A DNA stretch of 64,000 nucleotides from Natronomonas gomsonensis (GCF_024300825.1 NZ_CP101323.1:806001-870000); one strand, 5' to 3'. Shown: positions 43,494 through 52,547, numbered from the stretch's first letter. The notes: generated by a model from the sequence alone, not told the origin. Numbers and translations are program-made.

Positions 43494-43996
43494 AGGTAAT
43501 CGATGAACTCCACATCTCCTGCCGACGGCGCTCGCTCGCCGGCGACGACGGCTTCGATGTCGGCGGCGACTTCTTCGGGCGTTCGGTCCGTCGTGTCGAT
43601 TTCGTACACCGAATCGAGGCCGTGAGCATCGACTGCTTCGGAGAGGATTACGTCGAGTGCCTCGGCGTCGGCGTTCTCGCGAGCTTTCTCTGCGGATTCG
43701 CCCCGCTCGGAGAGCCGTTCGTGTAACACCTCGGGATGACAGCGCAACACGACGACCCGGTCGGCGTCGAGGTGGTGTGCGAGGTGGGATTCGACGAGTA
43801 CGTCCTCGCGGTCGGCGAGTCGCTCGCGAAGCGCGTCGATGTCGGCGACGAGACTGCCGCGTTCGGGGTCCTCGCCGGTCGCCAGCCCCTCCTCGCGAAT
43901 CAGGTCGTTGAGGTGAACCACATCGAGGTCAGCGTCGAGGAGGTCGGTCGCGGTCGTCTTGCCCGTTCCAGGGGTCCCGGTGACAGCGACCCTCAT
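43490..43996 (-). CDS. Fap7/adenylate-kinase-like P-loop kinase
   Basis: 168 residues. Walker A 'VAVTGTPGTGKTTATDLL' is at the N-terminus, after which 'VVHLNDLIREEGL' and 'DADRVVVLRCHPEVLHERL' follow the adenylate-kinase-like (hCINAP/Fap7) pattern. The eukaryotic homologue acts in late 40S ribosome maturation. It overlaps hisC by 4 bp upstream and the phosphatidyltransferase by 4 bp downstream, so three genes are linked in one operon. Confidence 0.9.
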   Translation of the reverse strand: MRVAVTGTPGTGKTTATDLLDADLDVVHLNDLIREEGLATGEDPERGSLVADIDALRERLADREDVLVESHLAHHLDADRVVVLRCHPEVLHERLSERGESAEKARENADAEALDVILSEAVDAHGLDSVYEIDTTDRTPEEVAADIEAVVAGERAPSAGDVEFIDYL

Positions 43997-45060
43997 AGTA
44001 ACTCGTTCAACACCTCTACGGCGCGTTTCGTTTCCTCGCGGGTACCGCAGGTGACGCGGACACACTCGGGGAGTCCGAAAGAGGTGGTGTCGCGGACGAT
44101 GACGCCCTCGCGTTGGGCCGCCTCGGCGACCGCCGTTCCGTCGCCGACTTCACACAGCACGAAGTTCCCCGAACTCTCCCAGGTGTGACAGTCGAGTTCG
44201 TCGTACATGTACTGTCGCGCCCAGCGTGCTCCCTCGACGGTCTTCTCGACGTGGGCCGGGTCGTCCAGTGCGGCGAGGCCGGCCCGGCAGGCGATTTCCG
44301 ACGCCGCAAATGGCGTGTTCACCCGGGCGTAGGCGTCGGCCCACTCCCCGGGGACGACGGCGTAGCCGAGGCGGACGCCAGCCAGTCCGTACGCCTTCGA
44401 GAACGTCCGGAGGACGGCCACGTCGTCGCGTTCCTCGGCGAGGGCGACCGCCGATGGGGAGTCGGAGAACTCGCCGTAAGCCTCGTCGACGACCACCAGC
44501 GTCCCCTCGTCGGCCGCGTCGGCGAGTTTCTCGACTTCCGACAGCGACATCTCGCTACCGGAGGGGTTGTGCGGACTGGTGATGTAGACGATGCGCTCGC
44601 CGTCGTAGTGTTGCAGGACGCCCGCTGCGGTCTGCTCGAAGTCGTCGGATTTCCGAATCGGATACTCCGAGACGGTGCCGTGGTGATACCGGGCACTCAT
44701 CGCGTAGTAGGCGAAGCCGGGCCTGGAGACGAGGACGCCCTCGCCGGGGTCGAGCATGGCGCGGGCGAGGTAGTCCAGCGCTCCGTCGCCCCCGTTCGCG
44801 AGCCACACCTGTGAGGGCGTGACGGCCCACCGTTCGGCGAGCGCCTCCCGGAGGTCCGCCGCCGACGACTTCGGGTACGTGTGGACGTTCGGGGCGTACT
44901 CCCGAATCGCCTCGGCCGCTTTCGGCGCGGGTCCGTAGGCGTTCTCGTTGGAGGAGAGTTTCACGAGAGAGTCGGGGTCGAGACCCAACTCGCGGGCGAC
45001 TTCCTCGACGCCGCGGCCGGCCTCGTAGGCGACGTGCGCCGACAGGTCCCGTGGTTCCAT
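43993..45060 (-). CDS. hisC: Histidinol-phosphate aminotransferase
   Basis: 355 residues. A PLP-dependent class I/II aminotransferase of histidine synthesis. The PLP lysine is in 'LRTFSKAYGLAGVRLGYAV'; 'ITSPHNPSG' and 'VVVDEAYGEF' are the cofactor Asn and Asp regions; 'KLSSNENAYGP' is the substrate loop typical of HisC. It heads the operon with the Fap7-like kinase and phosphatidyltransferase and is divergent from the NuoF-like gene, 99 bp away. Confidence 0.93.
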   Translation of the reverse strand: MEPRDLSAHVAYEAGRGVEEVARELGLDPDSLVKLSSNENAYGPAPKAAEAIREYAPNVHTYPKSSAADLREALAERWAVTPSQVWLANGGDGALDYLARAMLDPGEGVLVSRPGFAYYAMSARYHHGTVSEYPIRKSDDFEQTAAGVLQHYDGERIVYITSPHNPSGSEMSLSEVEKLADAADEGTLVVVDEAYGEFSDSPSAVALAEERDDVAVLRTFSKAYGLAGVRLGYAVVPGEWADAYARVNTPFAASEIACRAGLAALDDPAHVEKTVEGARWARQYMYDELDCHTWESSGNFVLCEVGDGTAVAEAAQREGVIVRDTTSFGLPECVRVTCGTREETKRAVEVLNELL

Positions 45061-45159
45061 ACCCGACACTCTGTGCGGCGGGCCATAAGTAGGCGTCCAT
45101 CCGGTCCGGCCGAGGGGGTGCGACAACGCTTTTCACGGCGTCGTCCCACCGTCTACGGG

Positions 45160-46632
45160 ATGACGGATTCAGCCGATGGACCGACGCTCCGCGTGACGGT
45201 CTCCGAGGCCACAGACCGGGACGGTCTGGACGCCGTTTGCGACCGCGCCGAGCGAACCACGGTCATCGAAACCGGACCGACGGGCGCGCCGAACGGGCCT
45301 TACGCTTACGCCACAGTCGACGGTCGAACGGCGCTGTACGCCGCCGTCACCGACTCGACGCTCGAACGACTGCTCGACGCCTGCGAGGAGGGGTCGCTCC
45401 CGACGGCGGAAGCCGAGGCGGTCACCGACGGCGACGACCCACCGCGTCCGACCGAGGGCGCGCTGTCGGTCGGCACGCGTCGCGTCGTCGCCGGCTGTGG
45501 CTGGCACACCCCCACGACGGTCTCCGACCCTGTCGCTCCCGAGGTTCGTGCCGACCTCGAGAGTGCATTTGAGGCGGTCGAAGGAATCGGCCTGCTGGGA
45601 CGGGGGCGTGCCGACGCGGCCGCGGACGAACCGCTCGCCGAATCGTGGCGACGGATACGCGAAAGCGGCGACGACCCCGTTGTGGTCGTCAACACTGCCG
45701 ACGCCGACCCTGAGGCCCGCGGAGACCGACTGCTGGCTGCGGCCGCCGCAGGCCGACTCCACGATGCGGCACGGGCCGTCGCCGCCGTCGTCGGCGCAGA
45801 AGACGTTATCGTGTTGGCTCCTGCCGAAGACCCCCTCGTTTCCGAGCGCCTCGAAGACGCCGGCGAGTGGCACGTCGTCGCCACAGAAGACGACTTCCGA
45901 CTCGGCGAACCGACGATGGCGCTGGAGCGACTGGAGGGCAACGACCGAATCGAGGCGCGACGCCGCCCACCCGGCCCCGAGGAGTGGGGGCTGTACGGTC
46001 GGCCGACCGCCGTCCACACCCCGCGAACGCTGTTGCAGGCCGCCGAGTTGTGGCGAAATCCCGAGGCGTTCGACGCCGACGCCGCCGACCCCGGGACGCG
46101 TCTCGTCTCCGTCGGAGGGGACGTAGCCACCTCGGCGACCGTCGAGTTACAGACCGACGTGCCGCTGTCGAGGGCGCTTTCGGCGGTCGATTCGCCGGCT
46201 GACGCTCGCTTCACCGTCGGCGGCCGCTTCGGCGGCGTGACCCGTTCGCTGGACGTTCCCGTGGCTGCCCCCGCGTTGAGGGCCGCTGGGCTTGGGACCG
46301 AGGGCGTCGTCGAGGTGCTCGGTCCCGACCGCTGTATCGTCGCCAGCGTCGGCGAACGGGCGGCCTTCGCCCGCGAGGAGAACTGCGGCCGGTGTGTCCC
46401 CTGCCGGGAGGGGTCGAAACAACTCCACGAGGCGCTTCGGGCGGTGTACGACGGCGAGTTCGACGCCGCGGCGATTCGGGAGTTGAGTCGCGTGATGGCG
46501 ACGACGAGCCTCTGTGAGTTCGGCGAGACCGCCGCTCGCCCCGTCCGGACCGCACTAGAGGACTTCGAGGGCGAGTTCCGCGCCCACGCCGACGGCAGGT
46601 GTCCGGCCGGCGCCTGCGGGGGGATGCAATGA
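45160..46632 (+). CDS. NuoF-like subunit with degenerate FMN/NAD loops
   Basis: 490 residues. The C-terminal NuoF-type 4Fe-4S site is complete (Cys409, Cys412, Cys415 in 'ENCGRCVPCREGSK', Cys452 in 'TTSLCEFG'), and 'GLYGRPTAVHTPRTLLQAAELW' matches the conserved core. However, the FMN loop, usually rich in Gly (GRGGAGFP), reads GLLGRGRADAAADEP (144-158), and the GEETAL loop reads GEPTMALERLEG (249-260). NADH or FMN binding may therefore be lost or changed. The first ~115 residues resemble an NuoE-like thioredoxin fold without its 2Fe-2S cysteines. It overlaps the formate-dehydrogenase-like gene by 4 bp. Confidence 0.85.
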   Translation: MTDSADGPTLRVTVSEATDRDGLDAVCDRAERTTVIETGPTGAPNGPYAYATVDGRTALYAAVTDSTLERLLDACEEGSLPTAEAEAVTDGDDPPRPTEGALSVGTRRVVAGCGWHTPTTVSDPVAPEVRADLESAFEAVEGIGLLGRGRADAAADEPLAESWRRIRESGDDPVVVVNTADADPEARGDRLLAAAAAGRLHDAARAVAAVVGAEDVIVLAPAEDPLVSERLEDAGEWHVVATEDDFRLGEPTMALERLEGNDRIEARRRPPGPEEWGLYGRPTAVHTPRTLLQAAELWRNPEAFDADAADPGTRLVSVGGDVATSATVELQTDVPLSRALSAVDSPADARFTVGGRFGGVTRSLDVPVAAPALRAAGLGTEGVVEVLGPDRCIVASVGERAAFAREENCGRCVPCREGSKQLHEALRAVYDGEFDAAAIRELSRVMATTSLCEFGETAARPVRTALEDFEGEFRAHADGRCPAGACGGMQ

Positions 46633-49600
46633 GCGCCGACGAACCCGGACCGACGCCAGGGATACCGGACATCGAGGACCCCCGACCGTCGACGCCGCTG
46701 ACCGAGGACTTCCGGACCGGAACCGCAAACGACCCGCCGAGGCAGGGGTTCGAAACCGACAGCGCCGCGACGCTCACCGTCGACGGCGAGACGGTGGTCG
46801 TCCCGCCCGAATCGACGCTTCTGGACGCCGTCGAAGCGGCCGGCGAGGAGGTCCCGGCGCTGTGTCACTACGACCGCGACACCGACGCAGGCGAGGAAAT
46901 CGGCCCGCGCTCGACGTGTCGTACCTGCGTCGTCGAGTCCGACGGCGACCTCGTCGCCGCCTGCTCGACGCCCGCAGAGGACGGTCTCTCGGTCGAGACC
47001 ACGGCTCCGGACGCCGAGGAGGCACGAAGCGTCAATCTCGATTTGGTGCTGTCGAATCACAACCTTAGATGTACGACCTGCGGGAAGAACGGCCGCTGTG
47101 AACTGCAGGACGCCTCAATCGAGGCGGGCGTCTCCCACCCCCGCTACGGCGTCTTCGACGAACGCGGCGAGTACGAACCGCTGGACGCCTCCTCACCCAT
47201 CAACATCGACCGCAACAAGTGCATCCTCTGTAACCGCTGTGTCGAGGCCTGCAACGACGTGCAGGTCGAGGGCGTCCTCCGCGTGGAGGGCACCGGCGAG
47301 GACACCCGAATCGGCTTCCAGACCGGCGCCGAGACGATGGCCGACTCGACGTGTGTCTCCTGTGGCCACTGCGCGACGGTGTGTCCGACCGGCAGCCTCG
47401 TCGAGGAGGGACTGGTCGACGCGACGACGCTCCCGCTGCCGGGATTCTCCCAGCGGAACTCCGTTGGCGAGGTGCTGGAGCGGGACGAGGAGGATGCCCC
47501 GACTCGCGGAACGGAAGCCGAACCGGGCGTCGACGGCTTCATGCAGCGTGCAAAGCGGCAGGCGACCGACAGCACAAAGGACCTTCGCGCTCGCGTGATG
47601 AAGTTCGGCGAACACCTCGCCGAGGATATGGCGGCGACGGTCCTCTCGGAGGGACTGCTCTTCGGTATCGCAAAGCGCGTCGGCGACGCCCGACTGAAAC
47701 GCGTCGACGAAACGGAGACGACCTGCGGTTACTGTGCCGTCGGCTGTCGGTTCGACGTGTACTCGAAGGACGACTCGATACTCGGGGTCCGGGCGACAGA
47801 CTCCGAGGCCGCTCCCGCAAACGACTTCTCGACCTGTGTCAAGGGGAAGTTCGGCTACGGCTTCGTCGAACGGGATGACCGCCTGACGACGCCGCTGATT
47901 CGGGAAGACGGCGAACTTCGGGAGGCGTCGTGGGAAGAGGCCCTCGACCGCGTGGCATCGGAACTGGGCGACATCCGTGAGACGGGCGGCCCCGACTCCG
48001 TCGCGGCGTTTGCCTCCTCGAAGTGCACCAACGAGGACGACTACCTCCTCCAGAAGTTCGCCCGGACGGTACTGGAGACGCCGAACGTCGACAACTGCGC
48101 GCGACTGTGTCACTCTTCGACTGTCGCGGCGCTGCTCCAGACGGTCGGCTACGGCGCGATGTCCAACAGCATCGAGGACGTGGCCAACGCCGACGCCTAC
48201 CTACTTTCGGGGACGAACACGACCGAATCCCACCCCGTACTGGCGACGAAAATCAAGCGGAACGTCCGGGACGGCGCCGACCTCGTCGTCGTCGACCCCC
48301 GGAAAGTCGACATCGCCGAACACGCAGACCAGTACCTCCGCTCGACCCCCGGCTACGACGTGGCGTGGCTCAACGGAATGGCCCGCTACATCATCGAAGA
48401 GGACCTCTACGACGCCGAGTTCGTCGCGGAGAACGTCCACGACTTCGAGGCGCTCCGGGAGAAGGTCGATCCCTTCACACCCGAGGAAGTCCAGCGGCTG
48501 GCGGGCATCGCTCCCGACGAACTGAAGCGGGCCGCCGAAACCATCGCCGAGGCCGAATCCGTCGTCTTCGGGTGGGCGATGGGACTCACTCAACACAGCC
48601 ACGGGACGAACAACGTGCTCGCGATGGCGAACTTCGCGCTGTTGACCGGCAACGTCGGCAAACCCAACGCCGGCCTCTCGCCGTTCCGCGGCCACAACAA
48701 CGTCCAGGGCGGAGGCGGCGACATGGGGACGCTGCCGAACAAACTGCCGGGCTACGGCGACGTGACTGACCCCGAGACGGTCGACCGCTACGAGGCCGAG
48801 TGGGGCGTCCGCCCGCCCGAAGAAATCGGGCTGAAGGTCACCGAGACCTTCGAGGCCATCCACGACGGTGACGTACGTGGCCTGTTCGTGATGGGCGAGA
48901 ACCCGGCGCTGTCGGAACCCGACATCCGACACGCCGAGAGCGCCTTGGAGGAACTGGAGTTCCTCGCCGTGGTCGACATCTTCGAGACCGAAACCACCGA
49001 CCACGCCGACGTGGTGTTGCCGGCCGCCTCCTTCGCCGAGAAGTCGGGGACGTTCACCAACACCGAGCGCCGGGTTCAGAAGGTCAATCCCGCCGTCGAC
49101 CCGCCCGGTGAGGCCCGCCCCGACTGGCGTATCGTCCAGTCGCTGGCCAACCGGATGGGCGCGAACTGGAACTACGACGACCCCACCGAAATCATGGACG
49201 AAATCGCCCGCGTCGCACCCATTTACGGCGGCATCAGTCACGACCGACTCGAAGACGAGGGCGGCCTCCAGTGGCCGTGTAGAGACAGCGAGGACCCCGG
49301 AACGAAGTTCCTCTACGCCGACGGGTTCAACTTCGAAGACGGGACGGCACGATTCGTCCCCGCCGACATGGGCGAACCCGGCGAACTCCCCAGCGAGGAG
49401 TTCCCCCTGACGCTGACGACGGGGCGCGTGCTGTATCACTTCCATACGGGGACGCTCACCCGCCGTGTCGACGCGCTGACCGACCACGTCGGCGAGAGTT
49501 TCGTCGAAATCAACCCCGAGACGGCGCGTCGACTCGGCGTCACCGACGGCGAGACAGTCCGCGTCGAGTCCGAACGCGGTGACATCGAGGTCCGGGCGTG

Positions 49601-49787
49601 GGTAACGGACCGACCCGGCGACGGCGTCGTCTTCGTCCCGATGCACTTCGCCGACGGCGCGGCGAACGTCCTCACCGGCGAGCGCTACGACCCCACGAGC
49701 GGCATCCCCGAGTACAAGGTCGGGAGCGTCCGCGTGACGCCGCTCGGGAGCGACGGCGAGAGCGCGACGGCCTCCACCGATGACTGA
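46629..49787 (+). CDS. Formate-dehydrogenase-like catalytic subunit (Mo/W-bisPGD)
   Basis: 1052 residues. Domains: N-terminal NuoG-like 2Fe-2S (Cys79, 97, 100, 112), a His/Cys 4Fe-4S (His144, Cys148, 151, 157), a double 4Fe-4S ferredoxin (Cys198-208 and 242-252), a helical linker, then the formate dehydrogenase family 4Fe-4S (Cys366, 369, 373, 403) and the molybdopterin domain. At the Sec position of FdhF there is Cys494 (CARLCHSSTVA), with no selenocysteine. 'GHNNVQGGGGDMGTLPN' and the C-terminal 'LTLTTGRVLYHFHTGTLTRR' are family hallmarks. Likely a cytoplasmic, NAD- or ferredoxin-linked formate oxidase or CO2 reductase. Confidence 0.92.
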   Translation: MSADEPGPTPGIPDIEDPRPSTPLTEDFRTGTANDPPRQGFETDSAATLTVDGETVVVPPESTLLDAVEAAGEEVPALCHYDRDTDAGEEIGPRSTCRTCVVESDGDLVAACSTPAEDGLSVETTAPDAEEARSVNLDLVLSNHNLRCTTCGKNGRCELQDASIEAGVSHPRYGVFDERGEYEPLDASSPINIDRNKCILCNRCVEACNDVQVEGVLRVEGTGEDTRIGFQTGAETMADSTCVSCGHCATVCPTGSLVEEGLVDATTLPLPGFSQRNSVGEVLERDEEDAPTRGTEAEPGVDGFMQRAKRQATDSTKDLRARVMKFGEHLAEDMAATVLSEGLLFGIAKRVGDARLKRVDETETTCGYCAVGCRFDVYSKDDSILGVRATDSEAAPANDFSTCVKGKFGYGFVERDDRLTTPLIREDGELREASWEEALDRVASELGDIRETGGPDSVAAFASSKCTNEDDYLLQKFARTVLETPNVDNCARLCHSSTVAALLQTVGYGAMSNSIEDVANADAYLLSGTNTTESHPVLATKIKRNVRDGADLVVVDPRKVDIAEHADQYLRSTPGYDVAWLNGMARYIIEEDLYDAEFVAENVHDFEALREKVDPFTPEEVQRLAGIAPDELKRAAETIAEAESVVFGWAMGLTQHSHGTNNVLAMANFALLTGNVGKPNAGLSPFRGHNNVQGGGGDMGTLPNKLPGYGDVTDPETVDRYEAEWGVRPPEEIGLKVTETFEAIHDGDVRGLFVMGENPALSEPDIRHAESALEELEFLAVVDIFETETTDHADVVLPAASFAEKSGTFTNTERRVQKVNPAVDPPGEARPDWRIVQSLANRMGANWNYDDPTEIMDEIARVAPIYGGISHDRLEDEGGLQWPCRDSEDPGTKFLYADGFNFEDGTARFVPADMGEPGELPSEEFPLTLTTGRVLYHFHTGTLTRRVDALTDHVGESFVEINPETARRLGVTDGETVRVESERGDIEVRAWVTDRPGDGVVFVPMHFADGAANVLTGERYDPTSGIPEYKVGSVRVTPLGSDGESATASTDD

Positions 49788-50394
49788 CGAGCGTACCGGC
49801 GTCGTCGTCGCCGGCGGTCGCTCAGTGCGGTTCGGGGCCCGCGACAAGACGGTCGCCGACCTCGCCGGAAAGCCGTTGATTCGTCACGCCGCCGAGGGAC
49901 TCCTCGAAGCGACCGACCACCTCGTCGTCAACTGCCGGGCCGACCAGCGGGCGGCAATCGCCGAGGCGCTGTCGGGACTGGACCCGACGTTCGCCATCGA
50001 CGGGGAACCCGACAGGGGGCCGGTCGGCGGCATCGAAACGGGGCTGAGAGCCGTCGAGACGCCCTACGCGGCCGTCGCCGCCGCCGACATGCCGCTGCTC
50101 GATTCCGGCCTCTTCGAGTATCTCTTCGAGCGTGCAGCGGGCCACGACGCCGCCGTCCCGCGGCCCGGCGACTGGTTCGAGCCGCTGCACGCCGTCTACC
50201 GGCCCGAACCGATGGCCGACGCCTGTGGGGCCGCCCTCGAAGAGGAGGACACCCGAATCATCGAACCGCTGTTTTCGCTGGACCACGTCGTCGTCGAGCG
50301 AAGCGACCTCACCGCCAACGGCAGTCTCGACAGTTTCGAGAGCGTCGACACGCCCGACGATTTGCAGTGGGCCGCCGAGCGACTCCACGAGTAG
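49780..50394 (+). CDS. mobA: Molybdenum cofactor guanylyltransferase
   Basis: 204 residues. 'GVVVAGGRSVRFGARDKTVADLAGKPLIRHAAEGL' is the nucleotide-binding LAGG-type loop with Arg and Lys, and 'AAADMPLLDSGLFEYL' carries the metal-binding Asp. It adds GMP to molybdopterin to make the guanine dinucleotide cofactor used by enzymes like the formate-dehydrogenase-like protein. It overlaps that gene by 8 bp, so cofactor maturation is co-expressed with the enzyme. Confidence 0.93.
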   Translation: MTDERTGVVVAGGRSVRFGARDKTVADLAGKPLIRHAAEGLLEATDHLVVNCRADQRAAIAEALSGLDPTFAIDGEPDRGPVGGIETGLRAVETPYAAVAAADMPLLDSGLFEYLFERAAGHDAAVPRPGDWFEPLHAVYRPEPMADACGAALEEEDTRIIEPLFSLDHVVVERSDLTANGSLDSFESVDTPDDLQWAAERLHE

Positions 50395-50431
50395 GGGCCA
50401 CTCTCTTGTCACCGGAGGCCATCTGTCGGAT

Positions 50432-51142
50432 ATGTCACGAACCGCAGTTATCGCCGGTGTTGGACCCGGACTGGGTGCCTCTATCGCCGAACGATTCGCG
50501 GAGGAAGGCTGTTCGGTGGCCCTGCTGGCGCGCTCGGAGGCGTACCTCGACGGCCTCGCTACCAGACTCGACGAGCAGACAGCCGGCAAGGCGCTCGCCG
50601 TGCCGACGGACCTCGCCGAACCCACAGATATCGAGGCTGCCTTCGCAGAGACGCGCGAGGCATTCGGCGACGTTGACGTGCTCGTCAATCACGCCTCGGC
50701 CGCCTCGTGGGACGGCCTCTTGGAGCAATCGACGGATGATTTCCGGCGAGCGATGGCCGTCGGTCCGGAGGCGGCGTTCCGCTGTTCGCAGGAAGCCGTC
50801 TCCGACATGCTGGACGGCGACGGCGGAACGGTCATCTTCACGGGCGCGACGACCTCGGTCCGCGGGCGTGCGGGGTCGGTCGGCTTCAGCGCCGCGAAGT
50901 TCGCCTGTCGCGGCCTCGCACAGTCGATGGCACAGGAACTCGGCTCCGAAGGCGTCCACGTCGCCCACGTCGTTCTCGACGGCGTCATCCGACCGCCGGA
51001 GGGTGTCGAGGACGACGCCGAGTCGTATCTGGACCCCGACGCAATCGCCGAGCGATACTGGACGCTGGTCGAGCAGTCGACCGACACGATGGACTTCGAG
51101 GTTCATCTCACCAACGGCAACGGCACCGTCGAGTTCCTGTAA
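50432..51142 (+). CDS. Short-chain dehydrogenase/reductase
   Basis: 236 residues of the SDR family. 'AVIAGVGPGLGASIAERFAEEG' is the NAD(P) loop. 'NHASAASWDG' is the N-x-A-x motif, and 'GATTSVRGRAGSVGFSAAKFACRGLAQSM' holds a catalytic-type Lys; the usual Tyr before it (Y-x3-K) is replaced by Phe, with F-S-A-A-K. Loss of the Tyr suggests altered or absent redox activity. The gene starts 37 bp after mobA. Confidence 0.85.
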   Translation: MSRTAVIAGVGPGLGASIAERFAEEGCSVALLARSEAYLDGLATRLDEQTAGKALAVPTDLAEPTDIEAAFAETREAFGDVDVLVNHASAASWDGLLEQSTDDFRRAMAVGPEAAFRCSQEAVSDMLDGDGGTVIFTGATTSVRGRAGSVGFSAAKFACRGLAQSMAQELGSEGVHVAHVVLDGVIRPPEGVEDDAESYLDPDAIAERYWTLVEQSTDTMDFEVHLTNGNGTVEFL

Positions 51143-51184
51143 CCCCGTCCGAGGAACTATGCGGCTCCGCCGTCACGAACACGT

Positions 51185-51814
51185 ATGACCGAACGGACGG
51201 TCACCACGAGCGGGACGGGGAGCACAGCAGCACAACCGGACATCGCGGAAGTCCGGCTGTGGGTGGCGGGTCGAGACGATGTCGCCGAAATCGCCCACGA
51301 ACGGGCCCGCAATACCGAAGCGTCGCTCCGAACTGCACTCTCTGCGGCCGACGTTCCGGAGGACTGCATCCGTCGGACCGACGCCCAACTCGAGGACAGA
51401 GACAACGGCTTCGAGATACACACCGACGACCCCGAGTACCGAGCGGAGTTTTCGATGGTCGTCGACTGTGTCCCAGAACAGGCCGACGATATCGTGGGCG
51501 CAGTCCTCGATGCTGGCGATGGGTCGGGTATCGAACGGATTAGTTTCGACGTCGGCGACGAAGCGCGGATGCGTCTCGGCGAGGAGGCCCTCGACGACGC
51601 GATGACAGTCGCTCGCCGCAAGGCGGAAGCTATCGCGGCCGCTGAAGGCCTCACTGTCGGCGAGGTTTTGGAAGTGACGACGGACAACATGCCCAGTGGG
51701 ATGGAGAGCATCGTCGACGACGCGCTTGGCTCCTCCGAGTCGGGGTTCCACCCCAACCCTGTCGAAATCGAGGCGTCGGTCGAGGCTACCTTCGAACTCC
51801 AAGACGGCGACTGA
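51185..51814 (+). CDS. SIMPL (DUF541) domain protein
   Basis: 209 residues. 'RTVTTSGTGSTAAQPDIAEVRLWVAGRD' and 'DAMTVARRKAEAIAAAEGLTVGEVLEVTTDN' are characteristic of SIMPL proteins. No signal peptide is visible, so a cytoplasmic form is likely. Function is unknown; bacterial relatives include periplasmic stress proteins. It lies in the gap between the Mo-enzyme genes and the YqeC-like gene, which is convergent 1 bp away. Confidence 0.85.
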   Translation: MTERTVTTSGTGSTAAQPDIAEVRLWVAGRDDVAEIAHERARNTEASLRTALSAADVPEDCIRRTDAQLEDRDNGFEIHTDDPEYRAEFSMVVDCVPEQADDIVGAVLDAGDGSGIERISFDVGDEARMRLGEEALDDAMTVARRKAEAIAAAEGLTVGEVLEVTTDNMPSGMESIVDDALGSSESGFHPNPVEIEASVEATFELQDGD

Positions 51815-51815
51815 T

Positions 51816-52547
51816 TCAGGCCGTTACCACATCGACGACCCGTCGGAGGTCCATCCGGCCAAGAACGACCCGGTCGACCCGATGGTGTTCGAGCACGTCG
51901 GCAGCGATTTCTCGGGCAGTCGTCTCCAGCGACTCGTCGTCGACCATGTTCAAAAGCGGGACGACGCGGGCACCATCCGGGACTCCCTTTAGCCCGCCGT
52001 CGTCGTGCGTCAGGACGGTCACGATGTCGTTCGGATGTATCTCATCGCCGGTATCGAGGCCGGTCAGTTCGGCGACGCGTTCGGGGCGGTGGACGCGCTC
52101 GTCGGTCAGCGGTTCGCCGACCGCGCGGACGCTCGCGACGGGGACGACCACGTCGGCGGTGGCCGGTATCTGGGGTTCGTCGTCGGCCGGCGCTTTGAAC
52201 CACCGGCGTCGCGCTCCGTCCGCCTTGATGAGTATCGGCACGTCCGTCGCCTCGGCCAGTTTCTCGACCGTCTCCGTCTCATAGCCGAGATACCGCTCTC
52301 GGTCGCCGTCGCGTCCCGGGACGACGCCGAGCGGCCAGTCGCCGGGGTCGGCAGCCTCGATGGCCCCGACCGGGTCGTCGGTGACGACGAGACGACCCAC
52401 GTGGCCCTCGAACGGCGGGATGCGAACCGTCGCGGTGACGACGGCCTGGTCGAGAGCGGCCGAAAGCGCATACAGCGTCGACTTCTTGCCGCCGGCACCG
52501 ACGACGGCAACCGCACCCTCCGGGTCGAACGCCTCGATGAGGTCCAT
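51816..52547 (-). CDS. yqeC: YqeC-like putative selenium-dependent hydroxylase accessory protein
   Basis: 243 residues. The N-terminal 'GAVAVVGAGGKKSTLYALSAAL' is the modified Walker A of the YqeC family, with 'VVTATVRIPPFEG', 'LIKADGARRRWFKAPADDEPQIPATADVVVPVASVRAVGEPL' (K-A-D-G-A-R) and 'VVLGRMD' typical. In bacteria YqeC is found with selenium-dependent molybdenum hydroxylases, or with their maturation genes. Here it lies near mobA and a formate-dehydrogenase-like gene without Sec. Its role in this organism is inference. The start at 52547 is preferred over a much longer open frame. Confidence 0.88.
   Translation of the reverse strand: MDLIEAFDPEGAVAVVGAGGKKSTLYALSAALDQAVVTATVRIPPFEGHVGRLVVTDDPVGAIEAADPGDWPLGVVPGRDGDRERYLGYETETVEKLAEATDVPILIKADGARRRWFKAPADDEPQIPATADVVVPVASVRAVGEPLTDERVHRPERVAELTGLDTGDEIHPNDIVTVLTHDDGGLKGVPDGARVVPLLNMVDDESLETTAREIAADVLEHHRVDRVVLGRMDLRRVVDVVTA

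Noticed and set aside
45306-47060. Long minus-strand open frame opposite the NuoF-like and formate dehydrogenase genes
   Set aside because: It is antisense to two well-supported genes and is rich in Arg, Ser and Pro, as expected of a shadow frame in G+C-rich DNA.
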